Shown: piece by piece, positions 1-5,025 of the stretch
Layout of the letters: the number at the start of each line of letters is the position of its first letter
How positions within the stretch are numbered: the first letter of the stretch is position 1
Origin: Lachnospiraceae bacterium
Lineage (GTDB): Bacteria > Bacillota > Clostridia > Lachnospirales > Lachnospiraceae
Assembly: GCA_900754855.1 (NCBI GenBank)
Contig: CAAEEI010000011.1
Span: 1-6,787, forward strand
Direction of reading: 5' to 3'
DNA: 6,787 nucleotides
Translations under genes and position numbers: made by a program
The notes under the pieces: generated by a model
What the model saw: the letters and a program-made list of their open reading frames with translations, nothing else
The model's database searches: none
Told to the model about the DNA's origin: nothing

Positions 1-85
1 TCTCTTGATTTATACTATGATAGTATGGAGGTCTTTTTCCTTTATATTCTTTTTTCCGGCAGACTTTTCCCCGGTTTTTCTTTTT
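1..85. other. Left-edge stretch downstream of argD
   Basis: On the minus strand this is the DNA after the argD stop. I see no start codon with a ribosome site and no hairpin followed by a U-run in that direction, so the arg transcript probably continues past the window edge. Many Clostridia have argF or carAB in this place, but nothing here shows which gene follows. On the plus strand a short CCGG/CCGG dyad (56-59 and 71-74) precedes a T-rich run (75-87). It is a weak terminator-like signal at best, because the stem is only 4 bp. A 15-bp palindrome lies at 12-26. Confidence 0.5.
12..26. repeat. Perfect 7-1-7 palindrome
   Basis: ATACTAT-G-ATAGTAT is a perfect inverted repeat with a 1-bp centre, about 60 bp beyond the argD stop. 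It has the size and symmetry of an operator for a dimeric regulator, but it does not fit the ARG-box pattern. It may belong to the control region of the next gene to the left. Nothing in the window shows a function. Confidence 0.4.
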
Positions 86-1291
86 TTATTTCCACAGGGT
101 TTTCTCCTGCAGGACAGCATCCAGAAGGAGGATCATTTCGTCTACATGTTCTCTGGTAATGATCAACGGAGGGACAAAACGGATGACATTGGCTCCGGCA
201 GAGATTAAAATCAACCCTTTTTCCAGAGCTTCCGCCACAATTTTTCCCACCGGAACGTTAAATTCCAGTCCCTGCATCAGGCCGATTCCCCGATGATCGG
301 TAATTTCCGGATATTTCTCTTTCATTTCTTCCAGACGTGCGCCAAGATATGCGCCCACTTCTTTGACATGATCTGTCAGATGCATTTCTTCAAAAAGATC
401 GAAGACTTTGCTGACTGCTGCCGCTGCAAAAGGATTTCCGCCATACGTTGTCCCGTGATCTCCGGGTACAAGGGCATGGGAACATTTTTCACTGGTGACA
501 AAAGCGCCTACGGGAACACCGCAGCCCAGCGCCTTGGCCAGCGCCATGACGTCGGGTTTTACTCCATAAAGATCGTGTGCATACATGGAACCGCATCGTC
601 CCATACCACATTGTACTTCGTCAAAAATAAGAAGAATATCTTTTTCGTCACAAAGCGCTCGTAAACCTTCAAGGAATGCCGGTTCCGCAGGGTAAATGCC
701 GCCTTCTCCCTGCACGACCTCACAAATGATTCCGCAGGTTTTATCCGTCACTTTTTTTCTGACGTCTTCCAGATTGTTATAATCTGCAAAAACCGCCCGC
801 ATCTGTTCCGGGACAAATCCTTCCTGATAATGGGCATTTCCCGTCACGGACAGCGCGCCCTGACTTCTTCCATGGAAAGAATGGTTCATGGCAATAAACT
901 CATATTCCCTGGAAGGATCTTTCTGATAGGCATATTTTCGCGCCACCTTTAATGCGCCTTCAATGGCTTCTGTTCCACTGTTGGTAAAGAAAACTTTGGA
1001 CATGCCTGAAGTTTTCACGATTTTTTCCGCAGCCTCCACCGCGGGGATATTATAGTAGAGGTTGGACGTATGCAAAAGTTTGTCAATCTGATTTTTTAAA
1101 GCTTCATTATATTCTTTATGATGATAGCCCAGGGCAAATACGGCGATACCCGCGCCGAAATCCAGATATTTTTTTCCATCTGCGTCGTAAAGGTACACCC
1201 CTTCTCCCCGTTCCAGCACCACGGGAAAACGATTATAGGTTTTTAAAATGCATTGTTCTCCCCGTTTTATATATTCCTGCGTCAGACTCAT
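86..1291 (-). CDS. argD: Acetylornithine aminotransferase
   Basis: This is a cytoplasmic, PLP-dependent class-III (subgroup II) aminotransferase that converts N-acetylglutamate 5-semialdehyde plus glutamate to N-acetylornithine plus 2-oxoglutarate. At 401 residues it has the usual family length. Visible motifs are NSGTEA at about 104-109 (PLP phosphate binding), SFHGR at 138-142, FDEVQ at 223-227 with Asp224 contacting the PLP ring nitrogen, ALAKALG with Lys253 as the predicted Schiff-base lysine, and HGTTYGGNP at about 279-287. The ATG has an excellent ribosome site, AAGGAGG, 8 nt upstream. The gene starts 15 bp after the argB stop, so it is the fourth gene of a tight argCJBD transcript. Related ornithine or succinylornithine aminotransferases look alike; the operon context decides for ArgD. 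No lesion is seen. Confidence 0.96.
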   Translation of the reverse strand: MSLTQEYIKRGEQCILKTYNRFPVVLERGEGVYLYDADGKKYLDFGAGIAVFALGYHHKEYNEALKNQIDKLLHTSNLYYNIPAVEAAEKIVKTSGMSKVFFTNSGTEAIEGALKVARKYAYQKDPSREYEFIAMNHSFHGRSQGALSVTGNAHYQEGFVPEQMRAVFADYNNLEDVRKKVTDKTCGIICEVVQGEGGIYPAEPAFLEGLRALCDEKDILLIFDEVQCGMGRCGSMYAHDLYGVKPDVMALAKALGCGVPVGAFVTSEKCSHALVPGDHGTTYGGNPFAAAAVSKVFDLFEEMHLTDHVKEVGAYLGARLEEMKEKYPEITDHRGIGLMQGLEFNVPVGKIVAEALEKGLILISAGANVIRFVPPLIITREHVDEMILLLDAVLQEKTLWK

Positions 1292-1306
1292 CGGTCCATC
1301 CTCCTT

Positions 1307-2191
1307 TTAAAAATATGCACTGTTTACAATAGCTGTTCCAATACCTTTTTCTGTGAAAAACTCCAGAAGCAGACAATGTTTCTGTCTTCCATCAAGAATA
1401 TGTACTCTGGACACGCCTTCTTCGATGGCATCGATGCAGTTGTTGAGTTTTGGCAGCATTCCGCCGCCGACAATTCCATCGGCAATAAAGCTTTTGGCCG
1501 TTTTAATGTCCATTTCTGAAATAAGGGTTTTTTTATTGGATGGATCGGCCAGTATTCCCTCTATGTCCGTAAGGAAAACCAGTTTTTCTGCCTTCATGGC
1601 CTTTGCGATGCCACAGGCCGCGTCATCGGCATTGATATTATAGGAAGCAAATTTTTTATCCAGACCAATAGGCGCAATCACCGGAATGAAATCATGGTCC
1701 ATCAACGTCTCCAGCAATGTCGTATTGACTTTACGTACATCGCCCACATAGCCAATATCTTTTCCATCCGGCATCTTTTTATTGACTTGCAGCATATTGG
1801 CGTCTTTTCCGCAGATACCCACGGCATTCAGTCCCATTTTCTGCATCAGACCAACCAGTTCTTTATTTACTTTATTTAAAACCATCTCGGCAATTTCCAT
1901 GGTCTCCTTATCGGTTATGCGAAGCCCGTTATAAAACTCTGCTTCTTTTCCCGATAACTTCACCCATTTACTGATTTCTTTTCCTCCGCCATGGACGATG
2001 ATCGGGCGCATCCCTACCAGCTTGAGCAGCGCGACATCTTTAATTACGTTATATTTTAATTCTTCATCCAGCATGGCGCTGCCACCGTATTTTACCACCA
2101 CCGTTTTACCGGAAAATTTACGTATATACGGCAATGCCTCAATCAAAACACTGGCTTTCATCATCACATTATTGATTTCATTTTTTTCCAT
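1307..2191 (-). CDS. argB: Acetylglutamate kinase, arginine-sensitive type
   Basis: This amino-acid-kinase-fold enzyme phosphorylates N-acetylglutamate with ATP to N-acetylglutamyl-5-phosphate, the second step of ornithine synthesis. With the start chosen here it is 294 residues. Motifs are KYGGS (34-38), HGGGKEI (67-73, glycine-rich loop), NGLRITD (88-94), NINADDAA (185-192) and GGGMLPK (242-248). The N-terminal helix before the kinase core (about residues 12-30, ending in EALPYIRKFSGKT) and the C-terminal HILDGR...H..LLE stretch match the hexameric, arginine-inhibited kinases of the Thermotoga and Pseudomonas type; the E. coli enzyme lacks the helix and is about 258 residues. Feedback inhibition by arginine is therefore inferred, and it fits a cyclic pathway with ArgJ. 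A GTG three codons upstream is rejected as start because it overlaps the ribosome site. The gene lies 43 bp after argJ and 15 bp before argD. Confidence 0.96.
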   Translation of the reverse strand: MEKNEINNVMMKASVLIEALPYIRKFSGKTVVVKYGGSAMLDEELKYNVIKDVALLKLVGMRPIIVHGGGKEISKWVKLSGKEAEFYNGLRITDKETMEIAEMVLNKVNKELVGLMQKMGLNAVGICGKDANMLQVNKKMPDGKDIGYVGDVRKVNTTLLETLMDHDFIPVIAPIGLDKKFASYNINADDAACGIAKAMKAEKLVFLTDIEGILADPSNKKTLISEMDIKTAKSFIADGIVGGGMLPKLNNCIDAIEEGVSRVHILDGRQKHCLLLEFFTEKGIGTAIVNSAYF

Positions 2192-2199
2192 CCTGTTCA

Positions 2200-2205
2200 C
2201 TCCTT
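2200..2205 (-). promoter_or_regulatory. argB ribosome binding site that fixes the start
   Basis: AAGGAG reads on the minus strand from 2205 to 2200 and lies 8 nt before the ATG at 2191. The in-frame GTG at 2200-2198 shares a base with this site, leaving no spacing, so initiation there is unlikely. This is why argB is annotated three codons shorter than the longest open frame. Confidence 0.8.
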
Positions 2206-2234
2206 TTTGTCATCCTCTCCTGCGCCATCGTCCG

Positions 2235-3461
2235 TCAGGAACGATAATCCGCATTGATTTTCACATATTCGTAAGTCAGGTCACATCCCCAGGCAGCAGC
2301 CTTTTCTTCTCCCTGATGAAGATCTACGATGGCTCTCACCGGATTGGCGGATAAAATCTCCGTGGCATAGGTTTCACTGTAATCGGTGGCGATGCCTTCT
2401 TTGACAATCGACAAAGATCCCCGCTCACTTTCTAAAGTAATGTCCACCTTTTCCGGATCAAAGGTTGCCCCACTGTAACCCATGGCGCACAAAATCCGTC
2501 CCCAGTTGGCGTCCTTTCCAAAGACCGCAGCCTTGGTCAGACTGGAACAGACCACGGATTTGCTGATGATTTTGGCCTCTTCCCTGGTGGCCGCCCCACA
2601 GCAGATTACTTCAAAAAGTCTTGTGCAGCCTTCTCCGTCACCGGCGATCTGTTTGGCCAGATACGTGAGAACTTCCCGCAGCGCTTTTCGAAATACCGGT
2701 AATTCCCCGCTTTCTTCCGTAAGTCTTTCATTTTCTGCCATCCCATTGCAAAGCACCAGACAGGTATCGTTGGTGGAAGTGTCTCCATCCACAGAGACCA
2801 TATTAAACGTATCTTCCACTTCTTCCTTTAACATCTGCTGTAAAAGCGGCTGCTCGATAGACACATCGCTGGTCACAAAAGCCAGCATGGTTCCCATGTT
2901 GGGATGAATCATCCCGGAACCCTTGCACATGCCCCCAATGGTCACGGTTTTCCCTCCGATCTCACAGGTCACGGCATATTCTTTTTTATGAGTGTCGGTA
3001 GTCAGAATCGCTTCTGCCGCCGCTTCTGCCGCCTGCGCAGACGATTCTTTTGCTTCTGCCAGCAAATGGATTCCCTCTTGAATCACTTCCATATTCAGCT
3101 GGGCGCCAATCACCCCTGTAGAACAGACCAGTACCTGCTCCGGGGCAATCTGCAGCAGAGCCGCCATGGTTTCTGCTTCTTTCCGGCAATTATCGTATCC
3201 TTCTTTCCCGGTACAGGCATTGGCAATCCCACTGTTGATGACCACGGCCTGTGCGTTTTTTTGCCGGGATACGATTTCCTGATCCCACAGCACCGGCGCT
3301 GCTTTTACGATATTCCTTGTAAAAGTTCCGGCACAGACTGCCGGTTTTTCTGAATAAATCAACGCCATATCCTTATTGGTTTTTCCCGCTTTGATTCCGG
3401 CACGTAAACCTGCCGCCTGAAAGCCTTTTGGGGCAGTAATTCCCGCTTTGATTTTCTGCAT
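2235..3461 (-). CDS. argJ: Bifunctional ornithine acetyltransferase / N-acetylglutamate synthase
   Basis: ArgJ transfers the acetyl group from N-acetylornithine to glutamate, releasing ornithine and regenerating N-acetylglutamate; bifunctional members also use acetyl-CoA. It is an Ntn-type enzyme that cleaves itself into alpha and beta chains. With the start chosen it is 408 residues, the normal length. The N-terminal GITAPKGFQAAG block is typical. CSTGVIG (113-119) holds the Thr-Gly oxyanion pair. MIHPNMGTMLAF (184-195) contains the predicted cleavage point before the nucleophile Thr191, with Gly in place of the more usual Ala at 190. The chosen ATG has GAGG 7 nt upstream. An in-frame ATG at 3530 would add 23 very basic residues and has a tighter GAGG 5 nt upstream. 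Whether the enzyme is mono- or bifunctional cannot be told from sequence; no argA is seen in the window. Confidence 0.95.
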   Translation of the reverse strand: MQKIKAGITAPKGFQAAGLRAGIKAGKTNKDMALIYSEKPAVCAGTFTRNIVKAAPVLWDQEIVSRQKNAQAVVINSGIANACTGKEGYDNCRKEAETMAALLQIAPEQVLVCSTGVIGAQLNMEVIQEGIHLLAEAKESSAQAAEAAAEAILTTDTHKKEYAVTCEIGGKTVTIGGMCKGSGMIHPNMGTMLAFVTSDVSIEQPLLQQMLKEEVEDTFNMVSVDGDTSTNDTCLVLCNGMAENERLTEESGELPVFRKALREVLTYLAKQIAGDGEGCTRLFEVICCGAATREEAKIISKSVVCSSLTKAAVFGKDANWGRILCAMGYSGATFDPEKVDITLESERGSLSIVKEGIATDYSETYATEILSANPVRAIVDLHQGEEKAAAWGCDLTYEYVKINADYRS

Positions 3462-3608
3462 TATTTTACCTCTTTTTCTTTCCTCTTCTTTCCTTTTGTC
3501 CGGCTGCGTTTTTCCTGAGAGCCACCACATTTTATCCTCGTCTTTTCTTCGGTCTTATGCATATTTATGCAATGCGCTTCTTCATGGGGCGTTCTTCTTT
3601 TTTCTTCT
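3462..3608 (-). other. argC-argJ spacer with internal regulatory signals
   Basis: This 147-bp gap is much longer than the other gaps in the operon. It holds an ARG-box-like palindrome (3556-3573), two polypurine runs on the coding strand (3469-3497 and 3592-3610), an alternative argJ start at 3530, and a six-codon ATG frame (MKKRIA) without a ribosome site. I could not find a convincing -35/-10 pair reading into argJ or a terminator. It is therefore most simply an intra-operon spacer, though its operator-like site suggests a regulatory job. Confidence 0.55.
3556..3573. promoter_or_regulatory. ARG-box-like palindrome inside the operon
   Basis: The core TGCATATTTATGCA (3558-3571) is palindromic apart from its central two base pairs. 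It has the 14-bp TGnAT-4-ATnCA geometry of the ArgR/AhrC ARG box, with A/T throughout the centre. Against the strict TGAAT...ATTCA core it matches 8 of 10 positions; both mismatches are the same symmetric change (A to C, T to G). It lies about 35-55 bp after the argC stop. B. subtilis AhrC is known to use a second site downstream of the argC promoter, so an auxiliary operator or roadblock is plausible. Binding is inferred. Confidence 0.45.
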
Positions 3609-4649
3609 TTATGGAAAAACCGGAGGCATCAGCAAACCGGTATTTTCCGGCAGGCCAAACAACAGGTTCATATTCTGTACCGCCTGTCCTGCGGCTCCTT
3701 TCACCAGATTGTCCATGGCACCCATCATGATTACCCGGCCGGTACGCTCGTCTTTTTTTATGTTGACATCCACGTAATTGCTGCCTTCCACCCATCGGGT
3801 CTCCGGGCAGACGCCTGCAGGAAGCACCCGGACAAACTGTTCGTCTTTATAGGCTTCTTCGTAGAAACGACGCAGTTTTACTTCGTCCATATCGGTGGTA
3901 AGATCGGCATAGGCAGTAATCAGGATTCCCCGGTTCATAGGGACCAGATGCGGGGTAAAATTAATCAGGGTCTCCTGACCGGAAGCGTAGGAAAGCTGTT
4001 CCTCAATCTCCGGTGTATGCCGATGACCGGCCACCCCGTACGCTTTAATGCTCTCGTTCACTTCACAGTAAAGATTGGCTACTTTTGCGCCGCGACCGGC
4101 GCCGGATGTGCCCGATTTTGCGTCAATAATGATCGAATTCATCTTAATACATCCTGCCTTTGCCAGTGGGTAGATGGACAGAAAAGAACAGGTAGGATAA
4201 CATCCCGGATTGGCAATCAGTCTGGCCTTTTTAATCTTTTCCCTGTTCACCTCGCAGAGACCATAAACCGCTTCTTCTATATAAGAAGGACTTCCGTGGG
4301 TGATCCCGTACCATTTTTCGTAGGTTTCCACATCTTTAATACGAAAATCTGCGCTGAGATCAATAATCTTTACTTTGGATAAAATCTCTTCATTTACCAG
4401 CGTACTGCAAAGCCCCTGCGGCGTTGCCGTAAAGATCACATCCACCTCTTCACAGAGCTTTTCCATGTCCTCTCCTTTACAAATATCCGGAACAAGGGTA
4501 AACATGTTGCGAAAAATGTCTGCAAAAGGTTGATCCACATAGGTTCGTGAACCATACCATTTTATCTCCACATCCTTATGTCCCAGTAAAATTCTGACCA
4601 GTTCCTGGCCTGCATAACCTGTTGAACCGATAATGCCTGCTTTAATCAT
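3609..4649 (-). CDS. argC: N-acetyl-gamma-glutamyl-phosphate reductase
   Basis: ArgC reduces N-acetylglutamyl-5-phosphate with NADPH to the 5-semialdehyde. The 346-residue length is typical of the shorter (type 1) family. The N-terminal Rossmann loop is GSTGYAGQELVRILLGH (8-24). ANPGCYPT holds the predicted catalytic Cys150, SGTSGAGR (179-186) is the conserved loop after it, and GHRHTPEIEE (208-217) supplies the basic active-site residues, including His211. The C-terminal GAMDNLVKGAAGQAVQNMN block (310-328) is also standard. The ATG has AAGGA 8 nt upstream. It is the first gene of argCJBD, divergent from argG, with a predicted leader of about 180 nt from the distal promoter or 95 nt from the proximal one. 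A 17-codon open frame overlaps its start codon as ATGA. Confidence 0.97.
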   Translation of the reverse strand: MIKAGIIGSTGYAGQELVRILLGHKDVEIKWYGSRTYVDQPFADIFRNMFTLVPDICKGEDMEKLCEEVDVIFTATPQGLCSTLVNEEILSKVKIIDLSADFRIKDVETYEKWYGITHGSPSYIEEAVYGLCEVNREKIKKARLIANPGCYPTCSFLSIYPLAKAGCIKMNSIIIDAKSGTSGAGRGAKVANLYCEVNESIKAYGVAGHRHTPEIEEQLSYASGQETLINFTPHLVPMNRGILITAYADLTTDMDEVKLRRFYEEAYKDEQFVRVLPAGVCPETRWVEGSNYVDVNIKKDERTGRVIMMGAMDNLVKGAAGQAVQNMNLLFGLPENTGLLMPPVFP

Positions 4650-4699
4650 ATCGTTTTTCCTTTCTCTCTCTGTCTTCCTCCAAATACAGGGGAATCCAT
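4646..4699 (-). other. Possible 17-codon leader frame overlapping the argC start
   Basis: An ATG at 4699-4697 opens a frame reading MDSPVFGGRQREKGKTI. It stops at 4648-4646, so its TGA overlaps the argC ATG in the classic ATGA coupling arrangement. AAGGA lies only 4 nt before its ATG, closer than ideal. Two of the 17 codons are for arginine (both AGA). It would be downstream of both candidate argC promoters and so would be transcribed. Short frames arise by chance, and its last codons contain the argC ribosome site, which constrains their sequence. Translation is unproven. Confidence 0.22.
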
Positions 4700-4750
4700 T
4701 TATTCCTTAAAATGAAAGACTCTCTTTAAATAATTGCACTTTAATTTTGT

Positions 4751-4779
4751 ATTATCCCATATTTTTCTTTTCTTGACAA
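4751..4779 (-). promoter_or_regulatory. Candidate proximal argC promoter (P2)
   Basis: On the minus strand TTGTCA (4779-4774) and GATAAT (4756-4751) are 17 bp apart, each 5 of 6 to the sigma-A consensus. A start near 4744 would give a leader of about 95 nt. No good ARG box overlaps it; the nearest candidate lies 28 bp upstream of its -35. It may be an alternative or basal promoter. Confidence 0.45.
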
Positions 4780-4806
4780 GGAGTTTCTTGCTGTTTTTTT
4801 GTGTTT

Positions 4807-4824
4807 TATGAATATTTATTCGTT
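4807..4824. promoter_or_regulatory. ARG box 1, downstream of the distal argC start
   Basis: The core TGAAT-attt-ATTCG matches the ArgR/AhrC consensus (wnTGAATwwwwATTCAnw) at 9 of 10 fixed positions, with an all-A/T centre. It lies at about +6 to +23 of the distal argC promoter, where a bound hexamer would block initiation or escape. This is the best ARG box in the window. Confidence 0.68.
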
Positions 4825-4835
4825 TTTATTTCATA

Positions 4836-4864
4836 ATTATACGTCATAGTTGGAGATTATGCAA
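4836..4864 (-). promoter_or_regulatory. Distal argC promoter (P1)
   Basis: On the minus strand TTGCAT (4864-4859) and a perfect TATAAT (4841-4836) are separated by 17 bp, giving a start near 4829. The -10 is preceded by ATGACG, so this promoter and the argG promoter share ATGACGTATA. The -35 is weak apart from TTG, as in a promoter meant to be controlled. Confidence 0.68.
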
Positions 4865-4869
4865 GAATT

Positions 4870-4887
4870 AATTAATATTTATTAATA
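4870..4887. promoter_or_regulatory. ARG-box-like site between the two promoters
   Basis: The core TTAAT-attt-ATTAA (4872-4885) matches 8 of 10 fixed ARG positions and is symmetric. It sits between the two -35 elements and starts 63 bp from ARG box 1, about six helical turns. Because it is pure A/T and part of a tandem repeat, chance resemblance is quite possible. Confidence 0.33.
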
Positions 4888-4890
4888 TTT
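4871..4890. repeat. Tandem decamer, two copies
   Basis: ATTAATATTT occurs twice in perfect tandem (4871-4880 and 4881-4890), followed by more T. The unit is close to one helical turn and lies midway between the divergent promoters. It could bend DNA or act as an UP-like element, or be simple slippage in A/T-rich DNA. Confidence 0.6.
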
Positions 4891-4902
4891 TTCAAAAAAC
4901 CC

Positions 4903-4931
4903 TTGCATATTTCCATTAAATGACGTATAGT
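4903..4931 (+). promoter_or_regulatory. argG promoter
   Basis: TTGCAT (4903-4908) and TATAGT (4926-4931) have 17-bp spacing; the -10 matches 5 of 6. The predicted start is near 4938, giving a leader of about 88 nt. Its -35, spacing and ATGACGTATA block are the same as in the distal argC promoter, in opposite orientation. The upstream A/T repeat could serve as an UP element. Confidence 0.65.
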
Positions 4932-4937
4932 ATACGT
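4923..4937. repeat. Palindrome over the argG -10
   Basis: ACGTATA-G-TATACGT is a perfect 7-1-7 inverted repeat spanning the argG -10 and reaching the likely start site. The argC promoter has only the left half (ACGTATA), so the full dyad is specific to argG. It does not fit the ARG-box spacing and may be an operator for another regulator. Confidence 0.5.
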
Positions 4938-4944
4938 TGTACAT

Positions 4945-4962
4945 GATGAACTTTGATTTATT
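4945..4962. promoter_or_regulatory. ARG-box candidate just after the argG start
   Basis: The core TGAAC-tttg-ATTTA (4947-4960) matches 8 of 10 fixed ARG positions. It lies at about +8 to +25 of argG, nearly mirroring ARG box 1 in the argC direction. One G in the centre weakens it, and it overlaps the left arm of the leader hairpin, which could itself explain the sequence. Confidence 0.35.
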
Positions 4963-4976
4963 TCAAATCGAAGTTC
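4948..4976 (+). promoter_or_regulatory. argG leader hairpin
   Basis: GAACTTTGATTT (4948-4959) pairs with AAATCGAAGTTC (4965-4976) over 12 positions, with one G-U pair and a 5-nt loop. TTTTCTC follows. In RNA it would be a long but A/U-rich stem before a short U-run: either a weak terminator or attenuator, or a 5' stabilising hairpin. The AAGGAGG of argG lies 32 nt further on and is not in the stem. No T-box or known riboswitch features are seen. Confidence 0.45.
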
Positions 4977-5008
4977 TTTTCTCATCAGATAAATCAAGGA
5001 AGTAATTT

Positions 5009-5015
5009 AAGGAGG
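5009..5015 (+). promoter_or_regulatory. argG ribosome binding site
   Basis: A full-consensus AAGGAGG lies 10 nt before the argG ATG, in an unstructured A/T-rich stretch after the leader hairpin. It supports the annotated start and suggests strong translation once the leader is transcribed. Confidence 0.85.
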
Positions 5016-5025
5016 ATACATAGAA

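Larger units (their letters stand above)
4650..5025. promoter_or_regulatory. Divergent argC / argG control region
   Basis: These 376 bp hold no full-size gene and are strongly AT-rich. From left to right they contain the argC leader with a proximal promoter candidate, an ARG box just after the distal argC start site, the distal argC promoter, a central tandem decamer with an ARG-box-like dyad, the argG promoter with a palindrome over its -10, and an argG leader with an ARG-box candidate overlapping a hairpin. The layout implies shared arginine-dependent control of both transcripts, probably by an ArgR/AhrC hexamer encoded elsewhere. Confidence 0.85.

Noticed and set aside
56..87. CCGG/CCGG dyad with T-run on the plus strand as an intrinsic terminator
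   Set aside because: The stem is only 4 bp with an 11-nt loop, and no plus-strand gene in the window needs it. It does not end the argD transcript, which runs the other way.
3555..3583. Six-codon ATG frame (MKKRIA) in the argC-argJ spacer as a leader peptide
   Set aside because: It has no ribosome site and is shorter than anything that can be supported; its end simply overlaps the ARG-box-like palindrome.
3567..4382. 271-codon open frame on the plus strand opposite argC
   Set aside because: It lies wholly antisense to a clear argC, has no recognisable domain, is rich in residues expected from reading a gene backwards, and lacks a convincing ribosome site.
4691..4706. GGAAT-6-ATTCC inverted repeat in the argC leader as an ARG box
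   Set aside because: The half-sites resemble ARG halves, but the centre is 6 bp instead of 4, which places them out of phase for ArgR.
4773..4778. Perfect TTGACA on the plus strand as an argG -35
   Set aside because: No -10 lies 16-18 bp downstream (T/G-rich there), and the same bases are better explained as the -35 of the proximal argC promoter on the other strand.
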